The notes under the pieces were generated by a model. It saw nothing but the letters and a program-made list of their open reading frames with translations. It searched no databases and was not told the origin of the DNA. From CAXMMR01 sp965198995 (GTDB lineage: Bacteria > Pseudomonadota > Alphaproteobacteria > Acetobacterales > Acetobacteraceae): a stretch of 64,000 nt of DNA. Location of the stretch: contig CBDAQG010000002.1 of NCBI GenBank assembly GCA_965198995.1, positions 930,001 through 994,000 on the forward strand, written 5' to 3'. Shown here in pieces: positions 50,448 to 59,485 of the stretch (positions are counted from its first letter, which is position 1; each line of letters begins with the position of its first letter). The translations under genes were made by a program, and so were the position numbers.

Positions 50448-50761
50448 CCTAGGTTCTCGATCGCGTTAAATTCCATCATCGACCAGCCAGCTGAAAATCC
50501 GTTGTGATCTGGTATTTTGAGAGTTGGCCGATGGCCGCCTCCTTCATTCTATAGGCTCCTATCGATGATACAGACGCGTCCTTCTTTTGAGGCTGTCGAA
50601 ATGATCCACTCACGTTCAAAGCGGGACTGGGGTAAGGCAGAATGGGTTTTGTTCCAGGCGCAACTCGTCCATGCCGTCCTTGTCCTCAGCCATGCGACCT
50701 CTCCGTGCGGAGCGTTCGCACTACTAACGGAGCGTGCTCGTCCCAACGCGTTCTAAGTGAC
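50448..50761. other. AT-richer intergenic DNA without identifiable gene
   Basis: Frames of 60-80 codons occur on both strands but none has a recognisable product or a ribosome site. Likely decayed DNA between the MFS pseudogene region and the glycan locus, plus the upstream region of the small gene at 50447. Confidence 0.4.
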
Positions 50762-50816
50762 GGGGGTCTGGGGCCTCAGGCCCCAGCGGGTCGAGGGCAG
50801 AGCCCTCGCCTTTCTT
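50762..50816 (-). repeat. Double-hairpin repeat supplying a stop codon
   Basis: GGGGCC-TCA-GGCCCC, AGCGGGT, CGAGGGC-AGA-GCCCTCG, CCTTTCTTA on the + strand. The last bases TTA are the stop codon (TAA) of the minus-strand glycosyltransferase fusion. Confidence 0.78.
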
Positions 50817-53800
50817 ACGGCAGCCGCTTACCCGCCATATCGATCCAAGGATGCCGTCCTTCCATGTCGGCGATCAACGCGCGCTTGTTGCGGTTGACGT
50901 CGGTTTGGACGCGCAGCATCGACTGGGCGTGCACGCGGTAGTCGGCGCAGACGGTTGGCTCGTTGTCGCCCCAGAGGCCGAGCTCGACCATGCGGAGCCA
51001 GAAATCGTAGTCCTCCCAGCCCTGGATGGCGGGGCGCTGGTAGCCGCCGGCGGCGGCCCAGGCCCATTTGGCGACCAGGGCCATGGCGTCGACGTAGTTG
51101 CCGCGGACGAAGTGGGCGGCGGTGAACATCTCGGTGCCGATCAGTTCGGCGCGGTCGTCGAACTCCTGCACCGCGGGGTAGACGAATGCCGCGTGGCCGG
51201 TGGCGGCGCGGGCGAGCAGGCGGTCGCAGCACTGGTCGTGCAGGCGGTTATCGGCGTCGAGCGGCAGGACGTAGGGGGTTTCGGCGGCGTCAAAGCCGGT
51301 GTTGCGGGCGTAGCCGAGGCCGGCGTTGTCGATGTGCTGCAGCATGACGACGCGGTTGAAGCGGCCGGCGTGGCGGCGGAGCCAATCGAGGATGGTGCCG
51401 GCGCTGTCGTCGGTGGAGCCGTCGTCGACGACGACGAGGTCGAGCAGGCGGACGGTCTGGCGGCGGACGGTTTCGAGCGCTTCGATGACGTAATGAGCGT
51501 AGTTGTGGACGGGCATGATAACGGTGACGGCCGCCTCGTTCAGCGCGTCGACGCTGAACAGGGTGCGTGACGGCGGCACGTGGGGTCGGCCCTGGCCGGG
51601 GCGTGGGCCGCGGCGGAGCATGAGCTCGAAGCTGTCGCCGCCGTCGCGGCCGCCGACCGCCTGGCCGAGCACGGCGAGCAGGGCGGCATCGGTGCGGTGC
51701 GGGCCCCAGTGCCAGAGCGCGTCGTGGTAGGCCGCGCGGGCGATACGGCGGCGCAGCGCCGGGTCGTCGACCAGGGCGATCAGGGTGGTGTGCCAGGCGG
51801 CCTCGTCGGCGGCGAGGAAGCCGGTGACGCCATGCTCGATGGCGCGGGTGAAGGGGCCGGTGGGGGAGGCGATGGTGGGCACGTCGACCAGTGCGGCCTC
51901 GAAATATTTCAGCTCGCTCTTGGCGGCGGTGAACAAATTGTCGGGCTCGAGCGGGGCGAGGTTGATGTCGAAGCGGGCGAGCTCGTCGGGCAGGCGCTCG
52001 ACGGGCACGAGGTCGCGCCATTCGATGCGGTTGGCGAACGGGGCCAAAGCGTCGAACTCGCCGGCGAGGACGACGCCCTCGCCGCTGAGCGGGTCGCGGA
52101 ACAGGGTCAGGCGGGTGTCGGGGCGCTCGGCGAGGACGCGGACCAGGGCGGGGAGGGCTTGGGCGAAGTCCTTCTGGTGGGTGCGCGAGCCGCTGGCGTA
52201 GCCGATGCGGACCAGGCCGTCCTCGTGGTGGGACTGGATGCGCGCGGCGCGGCGGGCGGTGGCGACGGTTTCGGGGGCGAAGCCGTTCGGCAGCACCATG
52301 GCGGCGTGACCGAGGGCGCGCATTTCGGCGACCAGCTCCAGGGTGGGGCCGGTGCACAGATCGGCCTGGCCGAGCGAGCAGGCGATGCGGTCGAACAGGG
52401 CGCGCACGGCGGCCTCGGCGAAGCGCTGGGAGCGGATGCCGTCGATGACCTCGCGGCGGGCGAGGTCGGTGCGGAACATCAGGTCGTCGACGTCGAAGAC
52501 GGTGCGGGCGCCGAGCTCGCGGGCGGTGCGGAAGACGCCCTCGATGTGGTCGCTCCAGCCGGCGCGCCAGAGGAAGACGACGTCGCGGTTCTCGATCATC
52601 CGGCCGTTGACGTGCTCGGAGGGCGCCCAGTCGGCCTGCCAGCCGAGGCGGCGGGCGCTCTGGACGAGGTTTTCGATGCGGTAGCGGTGGCCGGGGGTGT
52701 CGTGCTCGCCGGAGGCGAAGAGGATTCTTCCGCGCGGGCGGAGGGGTGGGTCGGTCGGCTTGCCCCAGTAGTGCGGGGTGGAGGTGTCGAGCTCCGGCGG
52801 GGGCGGGGGCGCGGGCGGGGGCGGCTCGAGCGGGGCGGCGGCTGCGCGCTCCGGCTGGTGAGGCTCGGCGGTGTCGTCAGGGGCGGGCTCGGCGGTGCTG
52901 TCTGGCGCGGGCTCCGCGGTGCCGTGTGGCGCGGGCTCCGCCGCGACGTCTGGCGCCGTGCCGGCTTGCGGCGTGGCCTGGCCGGCGTTGTCGGTCGGCT
53001 GGGGGCTGGTCGCCGCGGCGACGCCATCGGCCAGGGGCTCGATGACGAGCGGACCGCGGGGCTCAGGGTTGGCGGGCGCGGGCAGCAGTTCGGGTGGGGT
53101 CGGGTTGGCCGGGGCGAGCGTGGGAGGCTGCGGGCGGCGGGCCAGGCGGCGGGCAAGGCGGCGGGCGATGCGGCGGGCGGGCGGGGGCACCCATTCGAGG
53201 GCGCCGCGCAGGGGCCGGGTCAGCCGCCAGGAGGCCGAGCCGAGCATGGCGACGCGGTTCGCCTGCAGGTCGGCGAGATGCTGCTCGAGGATGGCCGCGT
53301 GCGTCGCCATGGCGGCGAGCTGGGCGGCGGTGGCGGCGAGCTGGCGGCGCAGGTCGGCGTCGACCAGGTTGGCCTCGTGACGGTGGGCGGCGGCGGCGGC
53401 GGCCTCGGCGGCGCGGGCGGCCGCCTGGTCGTGCAGGGCGGCGGCGTGCTGGCGCTGCCCGGCGGCGAGCGTCTGGGCGTGGCGGTGCGCCTGGGCGTTG
53501 AGCTCGGCGGCGTGCTCGCCGCGCAGCTGGGTGACGGCGGCCTGCCCGGCCTGGCGTTCGGCCTCGTGCCGGTGCTGCAATTCGGTGCGCAAGGCGACGT
53601 GCTCGCGCACGGTCTCGGCGTGGCTGCGCTCCTGGGCGATGGCGGCGACCCTGGCTTCGGAGAGCTGGATCTGCAGGGCGCGACGGGCGGCCTCGGCGAT
53701 GTCGTGGCGCGGCAGGATGTCGGCCAGGCGGGCATGGGTGGACTCCGCGAAGGCGCGCAGCTCGGCCTCGCGGCGCGCCGCCGCATTGACCTCGCGCTGC

Positions 53801-54570
53801 AGCCTGACGGCGTCATGATCCGCCTGCCAGCGTTCGCCGAGCAGGGAGGCCCGGTCGCGCAGGGTGTCGGCGTCGGCGTGGCGCAGGCGGCACAGGGCGG
53901 CGATGGCGGCCGGCACGACGCGGCCGGGGGCGAGCACGCCGAGGCCGTGGGCGTGGCCGAACTCGAAGCTCGGATGGGCCTCGCGCAGCTCGGCCCAGAA
54001 GCGCCAGACGCCGAAATCGCGCTCCCGGACGGCGGTGTCGTGGAACAGCACGACGGCGCGCTCGGAGAGCTTCGGGCGCCAGCTCTCATAGTCGTGCTGG
54101 ACGTCCTCGTAGCGGTGGCGGCCGTCGATGTGCAGCAGGTCGACGCTGCCGTCGGCGACCGAGGCGAGCGCGGCGTCAAAGGAGCAGCGCAGCAGGCGGG
54201 AGAAGCTGGCGTAGCGGCCGCGATGGAAGCGCTCGAGGTCCTGGAACACCGCCTCGTCGTAGAAGCCGGCATGCGCGTCGCCCTGCCAGGTGTCGACGGC
54301 TAGGCAGCGGGTGCCGAGGCGGCCGGCGAGGACGGCGTCGCAGAAGGCGGCGTAGGAGAGGCCGGCATGGGTGCCGAGCTCGACCAGCAGGGTCGGCGCC
54401 AGCGCCGTCACCAACCAGCGGGCGAAGGGCAGGTGGCCGTACCAGGCGCTGTCGACGCCGAGGCGGCTGGGGCGGGCGAAGAGCGGCTCGAGCGGCGGCG
54501 CCAGCAGGGCCTGCAGGCTCGGCGCCTGGGCGGTGGAGATTTGTGTCGTCCCGGTCACGCCTTCATCCAA
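50815..54570 (-). CDS. Trifunctional fusion: SAM methyltransferase - GT4-like - GT2 glycosyltransferase
   Basis: 1251 residues. About 55-215: class I methyltransferase (LLVELGTHAGLSYAAFCDAV, VDLLHIDGRHRYEDVQHDYE). About 240-450: long coiled coil rich in Ala, Arg, Glu and His. About 470-610: Pro/Ala linker with the repeat unit TAEPAPD. About 612-1000: GT-B transferase (RILFASGEHDTPGHRYRIEN, RTVFDVDDLMFRTDLARREV, AAKSELKYFEAALVDVPTIA). About 1010-1251: GT2 with VTVIMPVHNYAHYVIEALET, VVVDDGSTDDSAG, LPLDADNRL (DxD) and QGWEDYDFWLRM. Probably builds a methylated surface glycan. No membrane segment. Confidence 0.85.
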   Translation of the reverse strand: MDEGVTGTTQISTAQAPSLQALLAPPLEPLFARPSRLGVDSAWYGHLPFARWLVTALAPTLLVELGTHAGLSYAAFCDAVLAGRLGTRCLAVDTWQGDAHAGFYDEAVFQDLERFHRGRYASFSRLLRCSFDAALASVADGSVDLLHIDGRHRYEDVQHDYESWRPKLSERAVVLFHDTAVRERDFGVWRFWAELREAHPSFEFGHAHGLGVLAPGRVVPAAIAALCRLRHADADTLRDRASLLGERWQADHDAVRLQREVNAAARREAELRAFAESTHARLADILPRHDIAEAARRALQIQLSEARVAAIAQERSHAETVREHVALRTELQHRHEAERQAGQAAVTQLRGEHAAELNAQAHRHAQTLAAGQRQHAAALHDQAAARAAEAAAAAAHRHEANLVDADLRRQLAATAAQLAAMATHAAILEQHLADLQANRVAMLGSASWRLTRPLRGALEWVPPPARRIARRLARRLARRPQPPTLAPANPTPPELLPAPANPEPRGPLVIEPLADGVAAATSPQPTDNAGQATPQAGTAPDVAAEPAPHGTAEPAPDSTAEPAPDDTAEPHQPERAAAAPLEPPPPAPPPPPELDTSTPHYWGKPTDPPLRPRGRILFASGEHDTPGHRYRIENLVQSARRLGWQADWAPSEHVNGRMIENRDVVFLWRAGWSDHIEGVFRTARELGARTVFDVDDLMFRTDLARREVIDGIRSQRFAEAAVRALFDRIACSLGQADLCTGPTLELVAEMRALGHAAMVLPNGFAPETVATARRAARIQSHHEDGLVRIGYASGSRTHQKDFAQALPALVRVLAERPDTRLTLFRDPLSGEGVVLAGEFDALAPFANRIEWRDLVPVERLPDELARFDINLAPLEPDNLFTAAKSELKYFEAALVDVPTIASPTGPFTRAIEHGVTGFLAADEAAWHTTLIALVDDPALRRRIARAAYHDALWHWGPHRTDAALLAVLGQAVGGRDGGDSFELMLRRGPRPGQGRPHVPPSRTLFSVDALNEAAVTVIMPVHNYAHYVIEALETVRRQTVRLLDLVVVDDGSTDDSAGTILDWLRRHAGRFNRVVMLQHIDNAGLGYARNTGFDAAETPYVLPLDADNRLHDQCCDRLLARAATGHAAFVYPAVQEFDDRAELIGTEMFTAAHFVRGNYVDAMALVAKWAWAAAGGYQRPAIQGWEDYDFWLRMVELGLWGDNEPTVCADYRVHAQSMLRVQTDVNRNKRALIADMEGRHPWIDMAGKRLP

Positions 54571-55056
54571 TCGTCGCGCTCCGTATCGAGGCTTGCAGCG
54601 CCCTTAGAGCATCGGGGCGCGGCCTGGAACAACCGTCTCGGGTTCGACGGACGACTCGCCCTGAGGTTGTCTAAAATAGACGCCTCACACGCAGAGTAAT
54701 GCCATTGCGCGGAAGGTTCGGCCGGCCTCGCACCGCCGCGTGGCGCAAGTCATGATGAGCATGAGCAGGACGTTTGATTGAGCCATTCGGGTGATCGATC
54801 GCAATATTGACCATCAAGGAGCACGCTGGCGCCGATCGGTGAAGAGGATTACAGTCAAGGATGATGGTCTCGGCTTTAGTGTTACTGGTGGCGTTATGAA
54901 TTTTCGCGCTGCGGTGGTGTGATCTAGTGAACACGATTGCAACTCCGATGTCATGCTTTGTAAACAGTTTCCTGTTGCTTGTGGCGCGACGGCTTCGTAG
55001 AACGAGGCCGTCCGCAAGCTGACCGGTCCGGTCGGTTGCTGTCCGGGGATCTTTAG
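54571..55056. other. Divergent promoter region, AT-richer
   Basis: 486 bp between the start codons of the glycosyltransferase fusion (-) and the beta-roll protein (+). No gene is seen. A 13-bp palindrome GTCTA-AAA-TAGAC lies at 54669-54681, about 100 bp from the fusion gene start, and could be an operator. No ribosome site better than weak GGGGAT is seen before 55057. Confidence 0.4.
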
Positions 55057-56427
55057 ATGGCTTCGATTACAGTCCACGGCGCCGCGAGCGACCGCGTCAC
55101 GGTGCTCCTGAACGGCGCCTCAACCGACCTTTCGGTGACCAACGTGCGGGCGGCGCTGAACTACAAGGCGCTGATCGGCTCGGCGTTCGACGCGGGATCG
55201 TTGACGGCCGTCACCAACAGCGAGACCCCGACCACGCCGCCGGGCGGCAACCTGGGCGAGATTGAGCTGGCCTCGGTGCCGGGCGGGACCTACAGCCTGC
55301 CGACCGGCTACAACTACCTGGTCGACGGGCTGGCGGCGCCGGTCAGCATCAGCGGCGGCGCGTCGGCGGTCTCCGTGCTCGCCGGGTCGGGCGGGCTGAC
55401 GTTCACCGGCGGCAGCGGCGGCGGCGAGGTCGTGAGCGGCGGCGGCGACGGCCTATTCACCTCGGCGGCGAGCGGCGGCGGCAGCTACCAGATCTACCTC
55501 GGCAGCGGCAACGACACCGTCAACATCGCCTCCGGCAGCAACATCATCGACGCCGGTGGCGGCAAGAACGTTATCAACGCGCTCGGCACCGGCACCAACT
55601 TCGTGCTCTCGCTGACCGGCAACGGCGACGCGATCACCGGCGGCGCCGGCGAGACGGCGGTCATTCTGGACGACACCGGCAACACCGTGGCGAGCGGCAC
55701 CGGCATGCTGGTCGTCGACGACATCAGCGGCGGCAGCACCGTCACCGGCACCGGAGCGGTGACGGAGATCTTCGCCGCCACCGGCAGCACCTACACGCTG
55801 GGCGGCGTGCAGAACGAGCTGATCGAGGGCGCGGGCGTCAACACCGTAACCAGCGGCGCCGGCTCGACGACGATCTTCGGCGGCGGCACGGGCTCCAGCA
55901 TCATCTCCGGCTCGGCCGGCCTGTTCTTCATCAGCGCGGCCAATGCGGCGACGACGATCACCGGCGGTAGCGGCGCGGACACGCTGTTCGGCGGCAGCGG
56001 CGCCTCGCTGTCGCTGACCGGCACCGCCGACGGCAACCTGCTCGTCGCCGGCATCGGCAACGAGACGCTGAACGGCGCCTCGGCGAGTGGCGCCAACGCG
56101 TTGTTCGCCAGCACCGTGAGCAGTGCCGCGGCCGACTCGATCATCGGCGGCACCGGTCCGGACACGCTGTTTGGCGGCGCCGGCTCGGCGACGCTCACCG
56201 GCGGCAGCGGCCCGACCGCGTTCGACTTCATCCAGGGCGCCAAGGGTCAGAGCACCGTTACCAACTTCAGCACCGCCAAGGACATCGTCGTGCTGAGCGG
56301 CGCCGACAGCGCCAGCACGGTGATCACCAGCGCCGGCGGGTCGACGACCATTACGCTCACGGACAACACGAAGATCACCTTCACCGGCGTCTCTTCGATC
56401 AGCAACAGCAGCATCCACTATAACTGA
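55057..56427 (+). CDS. RTX-like beta-roll surface protein, probable type I secretion substrate
   Basis: 456 residues of Gly/Ser/Thr/Asn-rich repeats without N-terminal signal peptide. Repeats such as LGSGNDTVNIASGSNIIDAG, GGSGADTLFGGSGASLSLTG and IGGTGPDTLFGGAGSATLTG resemble calcium-binding nonapeptides (GGxGxDxUx). The C-terminal 60 residues (FDFIQGAKGQSTVTNFSTAK, then TTITLTDNTKITFTGVSS) are like the uncleaved secretion signals of type I substrates. No ABC/HlyD exporter is nearby. Flanked by two glycosyltransferase genes, so it may be glycosylated or part of a surface layer; that is inference. Confidence 0.7.
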   Translation: MASITVHGAASDRVTVLLNGASTDLSVTNVRAALNYKALIGSAFDAGSLTAVTNSETPTTPPGGNLGEIELASVPGGTYSLPTGYNYLVDGLAAPVSISGGASAVSVLAGSGGLTFTGGSGGGEVVSGGGDGLFTSAASGGGSYQIYLGSGNDTVNIASGSNIIDAGGGKNVINALGTGTNFVLSLTGNGDAITGGAGETAVILDDTGNTVASGTGMLVVDDISGGSTVTGTGAVTEIFAATGSTYTLGGVQNELIEGAGVNTVTSGAGSTTIFGGGTGSSIISGSAGLFFISAANAATTITGGSGADTLFGGSGASLSLTGTADGNLLVAGIGNETLNGASASGANALFASTVSSAAADSIIGGTGPDTLFGGAGSATLTGGSGPTAFDFIQGAKGQSTVTNFSTAKDIVVLSGADSASTVITSAGGSTTITLTDNTKITFTGVSSISNSSIHYN

Positions 56428-56553
56428 GCCCTCCTGAGCTGAGCGATCTGCGCGGCCGGTTCGCCGGCCGACACGGGGTGACCGGCTGATCGGATCGTTG
56501 CTTGATCCGGTCAGCCGTTTTCGTGATCGGGGTCGGCAACTGGCGGCGGCCGC

Positions 56554-58569
56554 GTGAGCGGATGGCCTGGGTTCGCGCGCCACTCGCTGGCGCTTGGATC
56601 CGGCCCAGGCGGGCTCGGGGCGGCGCTGCCCGGCGGCCTGGCGGGGCGTTGGTGCCTGGTGCAGGTGCGGGGCGTCGAGGCGCCGGTTCGGCTGTCGCTG
56701 GTCGATCAGGAGCGCGGACAGGTGGTGCGCGACGTGTTCCTGGTTCGCACCAGGCGCGGCGCGCGGCGCGTGCTGGTGCACGTGCCGTCGCAGGCGCGGC
56801 GAGTCGAGTTCCAGATTTTCGGGTCGGGCGAACTTGCCGTCGGCGCCGTCAGGGTTGCGATCCGGCGCTGGCCACGGCTGCTGGCGGGGGCGCGGCTGCT
56901 GCTGACAGCGCTGCCGTCGCTGCCGCAGGCGTTTCGCGGCGGCGGGCGTGGCCGGCGCGGATTGCTGCGGGCGATGATCGGCCGGGCCAGCCTGCAGCTT
57001 GCCGCGGCGCCGGACTACGCCACCTGGGTGCGGCTCTACGACTCAACGGCCGAGGTGGCGCCGGCGGTCGGCGAGCGGTTGCTGGTGGTGGTGGTCGAGG
57101 ATGGCGGGGCGGCGGCATTGGCGGCGCCGACGCTGGCGGCGCTGCAGGCGGCGGGGCTCAGCCCGGCGGCGCTGTGCCGGGTGGCCGATCGGCAAGGCTG
57201 GCAGGATGCGCTGGCGCGCGCCGCCGGAAGGCCGGTGGCGGTGCTGCAGGCCGGGGAGTGTGTGGCTGCGGGCGGGCTGGCGGCGGTGCTGGCGGCGATG
57301 CAGGGCGCGGCACTTGCCTATGGCGACGAGGACCGGATCGACCTGGCCGGGGTGCGGACACGGCCGCACTTCAAGCCGCTGATCGCACCGGCGCTGTTGC
57401 GCAGCGGCACGCTCAGCAGCGGGCTGATGGCGTTTCGGCCGGAGCTGCTGTCGGGGGTGGCCGAGGCCGCGCTGGTGCATGCGGACCTGATCCGGCTGGC
57501 GGCGACGCTGCGCGCCTGCTCCGGGCCGGCGCCTGCCATCGCGCGGTTGCAGCGCGTGCTCACGCACCGGCTCGAGGGCACGGCGGAGCCGCCATGGCAG
57601 GTCGGGCGCGACCTCGTGCGCGCCGACCTGGCGCGGCTTGGCCGTGCTGCCGACATCTCGGTCGGCGGCGGCGGGCTGCGGCTGCGGCAGAGGCAGTCGG
57701 CGACGCCGACGGTCGGCATCGTCGTGCCGTCGGCGTGCCGGTCGCGTCACGTGCTGGCCTGCATCCGGCGGCTGGTCGAGGGCACCGGGTATCCGCTCGC
57801 CGGCGTCGTGGTCGCGGTGTCGGCGGCGCGGCCGGATGTGGGGCAGCGCCGGGTGATGGCGGCGCTGGCGCGGCTGCCGGGGGTGCGGGTGCTGCCCTGC
57901 CCGATGGCGGAGTTCGATTTTGCCGCGGTCAACAACCTGGCGGCGCAGTTGGTCGGCTCCGAGCTGCTGCTGCTGCTCAATGACGACGTGGCGCCGTGCG
58001 GCCGCGACTGGCTGGGGCGGATGGTGGCGCAGCTTGAGGACCCGGCGGTGGGGATCGTCGGCGCGCGGCTGCTCTATGGCAACGGCATGGTGCAGCATGC
58101 CGGCGTCGTCGTCGGGCTTGCGCATCTGTGCGAACACAACGACCGCTTTCGGCGGCCCGGCGATCCCGGGCCGTTCGGCTCGGTGGCGCTGGAGCGCGAC
58201 GTCTCGGCCGTGACCGGCGCCTGCTTGCTGATCAGGACCGAGCTCTGGCGGGAACTCGGCGGGTTTGACCCGGCGTTCGCGATCGCGCTCAACGACGTGG
58301 ATCTGTGCCTGCGCGCGCGGGCGGCCGGGTGGCGCGTCGTCTATGCGGCCGGGGCGGTGCTGACGCATTACGAATCGTTGTCGCTCGGGCGGCACTATGC
58401 TGGTCGGCGGGCGAGCCGGGAGGGCAGCGAAGTGCGGCTGCTGCGGCAGCGCTGGTCGGGCGTGATCGCCGACGATCCGTTTTATAACCGCAACATGTCG
58501 GCGGAGATCGGCCGCGAGTGGCAGCCGGGTTTTCCGCCGCGCGCACCGCCGGATGGCAAGCTTGAGTAG
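56554..58569 (+). CDS. Glycosyltransferase family 2 protein with N-terminal extension
   Basis: 671 residues, start GTG at 56554. The first 380 residues form an unassigned region with a beta-rich start (GRWCLVQVRGVEAPVRLSLV) and a degenerate GT-A-like part (LAYGDEDRIDLAGVRTRPHF). A clear GT2 domain runs from about 385 to 640: TPTVGIVVPSACRSRHVLAC, LLLLLNDDVAPCGRDWLGRM (DD donor site near 474), AVTGACLLIRTELWRELGGF and NDVDLCLRARAAGW. The first part looks like a second, weakened GT2 domain, giving a two-domain rhamnosyltransferase-like enzyme. A perfect terminator follows. Confidence 0.85.
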   Translation: MSGWPGFARHSLALGSGPGGLGAALPGGLAGRWCLVQVRGVEAPVRLSLVDQERGQVVRDVFLVRTRRGARRVLVHVPSQARRVEFQIFGSGELAVGAVRVAIRRWPRLLAGARLLLTALPSLPQAFRGGGRGRRGLLRAMIGRASLQLAAAPDYATWVRLYDSTAEVAPAVGERLLVVVVEDGGAAALAAPTLAALQAAGLSPAALCRVADRQGWQDALARAAGRPVAVLQAGECVAAGGLAAVLAAMQGAALAYGDEDRIDLAGVRTRPHFKPLIAPALLRSGTLSSGLMAFRPELLSGVAEAALVHADLIRLAATLRACSGPAPAIARLQRVLTHRLEGTAEPPWQVGRDLVRADLARLGRAADISVGGGGLRLRQRQSATPTVGIVVPSACRSRHVLACIRRLVEGTGYPLAGVVVAVSAARPDVGQRRVMAALARLPGVRVLPCPMAEFDFAAVNNLAAQLVGSELLLLLNDDVAPCGRDWLGRMVAQLEDPAVGIVGARLLYGNGMVQHAGVVVGLAHLCEHNDRFRRPGDPGPFGSVALERDVSAVTGACLLIRTELWRELGGFDPAFAIALNDVDLCLRARAAGWRVVYAAGAVLTHYESLSLGRHYAGRRASREGSEVRLLRQRWSGVIADDPFYNRNMSAEIGREWQPGFPPRAPPDGKLE

Positions 58570-58607
58570 AGCGGTTCCACTGAGCGTGGAACCGCTCTCG
58601 TTGTTTT
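58568..58607 (+). terminator. Intrinsic terminator behind the GT2 gene
   Basis: AGAGCGGTTCCAC at 58568-58580 pairs perfectly with GTGGAACCGCTCT at 58586-58598 (13 bp, TGAGC loop), followed by CGTTGTTTT. It overlaps the stop codon of the glycosyltransferase gene. Confidence 0.9.
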
Positions 58608-58621
58608 GGGCGAGCAATGTC

Positions 58622-58660
58622 ATCAGCCTAAGATCGCGTCGCGATCGCAGTCAGGCTGAT
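58622..58660. repeat. Nested palindrome upstream of the HU gene
   Basis: ATCAGCCT (58622-58629) and AGGCTGAT (58653-58660) are inverted repeats that enclose GATCGCGTCGCGATC, itself a palindrome. The structure can form a long hairpin or cruciform. It is 128 bp upstream of the HU start and may be a second terminator or a regulator binding site. Confidence 0.5.
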
Positions 58661-58787
58661 ATTGCTTTAGCGGCGCACCAAGGTCGGCGACGGGCGTGCT
58701 TCACGAAGCAGTGATGTTGTGCTTCATTCGGCGGACATGCACAGGAAGCGAGTCGCGTGGCGGCTCGCCGAGAGGACACGACCAGCC

Positions 58788-59057
58788 ATGAGCAAGGCCT
58801 TCATCGCCAGCATCATCCAGGAATCGACCGACTGCACCGGCGTGACCGCCAACCAGGCGGCGGGCGAGCTGGTCAGTGCGATCGTGCGGCAGTTGAAGCG
58901 CGAGGGTGGTTTCACCCTGCCCTCGTTCGGCACCTTCATCGTGCGCAAGACGAAGGCGCGCAAGGCGCTCAATCCGCGAACCGGCGAGCCGGTGAAGGTG
59001 AAGGCGGGCAAGACGGTGCGCTTCAAGGCCAGCCCTAACCTGAAGAAGGCGGTCTGA
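58788..59057 (+). CDS. HU family DNA-binding protein
   Basis: 89-residue histone-like protein: MSKAFIASIIQESTDCTGVT, then the dimer helices (ANQAAGELVSAIVRQLKREG) and the beta-arm signature GFTLPSFGTFIVRKTKARKALNPRTGEPVK (with TGEPVKVKAGKTVRFKASPN). Bends and compacts DNA as a dimer. ATG 58788 gives the family start; the frame is open upstream to 58719 without a better start. Alone between the GT gene and the small protein gene. Confidence 0.93.
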   Translation: MSKAFIASIIQESTDCTGVTANQAAGELVSAIVRQLKREGGFTLPSFGTFIVRKTKARKALNPRTGEPVKVKAGKTVRFKASPNLKKAV

Positions 59058-59058
59058 G

Positions 59059-59289
59059 AAGGCAAGGCAAGGCAAGGCAAGGGGCTTTGCCCCTTGACCC
59101 CACCAAAGCCTAGGCTTTGGAAACATCTCGTTGGGGATTGTGGCTCAGGCTGACCAACAGCGAGCGGCGCAGCCAATCTATATGCTGCGTAAGCTAAGGA
59201 AGAGCCCAGTGGAACACCGGATCCCTTACGGATTGGGGGTCTGGGGCCTCAGGCCCCAGCGGGTCCAGGGCAGAGCCCTGGCCTTCCTT
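59059..59289. repeat. Composite element: inverted pair of double-hairpin repeats
   Basis: Left copy 59059-59126: four AAGGC units, CAAGGGGC-TTT-GCCCCTTG, ACCCCACC, AAAGCC-TA-GGCTTT. Right copy 59235-59289, inverted: GGGGCC-TCA-GGCCCC, AGCGGGT, CCAGGGC-AGA-GCCCTGG, CCTTCCTT. The 108-bp spacer ends GTGGAACACCGGATCCCTTA. It starts 2 bp behind the HU stop codon. Confidence 0.8.
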
Positions 59290-59347
59290 GGGACGACGGA
59301 ACTCGGGTTGGGTGGTGCGTTCTGCCTGGGGTAGCAGGAGGCGCGCC

Positions 59348-59476
59348 ATGAGCGACAAGCCAGAGACTTACGATGACGACGAGGTCGACGAAACGCTCGA
59401 GGATACGTTTCCGGCGAGCGATCCGGTGCCGGGGACCGGCGGCATTACCGGGCCTGACGACAAGCCGCCCGGGTAG
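59348..59476 (+). CDS. Very small acidic protein with the ETFPASDP-type motif
   Basis: 42 residues: MSDKPETYDDDEVDETLEDT followed by FPASDPVPGTGG and a short polar end. The core DETLEDTFPASDP is shared by many tiny proteobacterial proteins of unknown function. The ATG has AGGAGG 8 bases upstream (59336-59341), a strong argument for translation. It is followed by a hairpin before the glnA stop. Confidence 0.7.
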   Translation: MSDKPETYDDDEVDETLEDTFPASDPVPGTGGITGPDDKPPG

Positions 59477-59485
59477 GTGAGGGTC

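Noticed and set aside
51580..54303. A 907-codon + strand frame opposite the glycosyltransferase fusion
   Set aside because: Gly/Ala/Val-rich shadow of a confirmed multi-domain gene, with no recognisable product.
59059..59085. Tandem AAGGC units as a possible CRISPR or microsatellite
   Set aside because: Only four 5-bp units at the end of a double-hairpin repeat; no spacers and no Cas genes.
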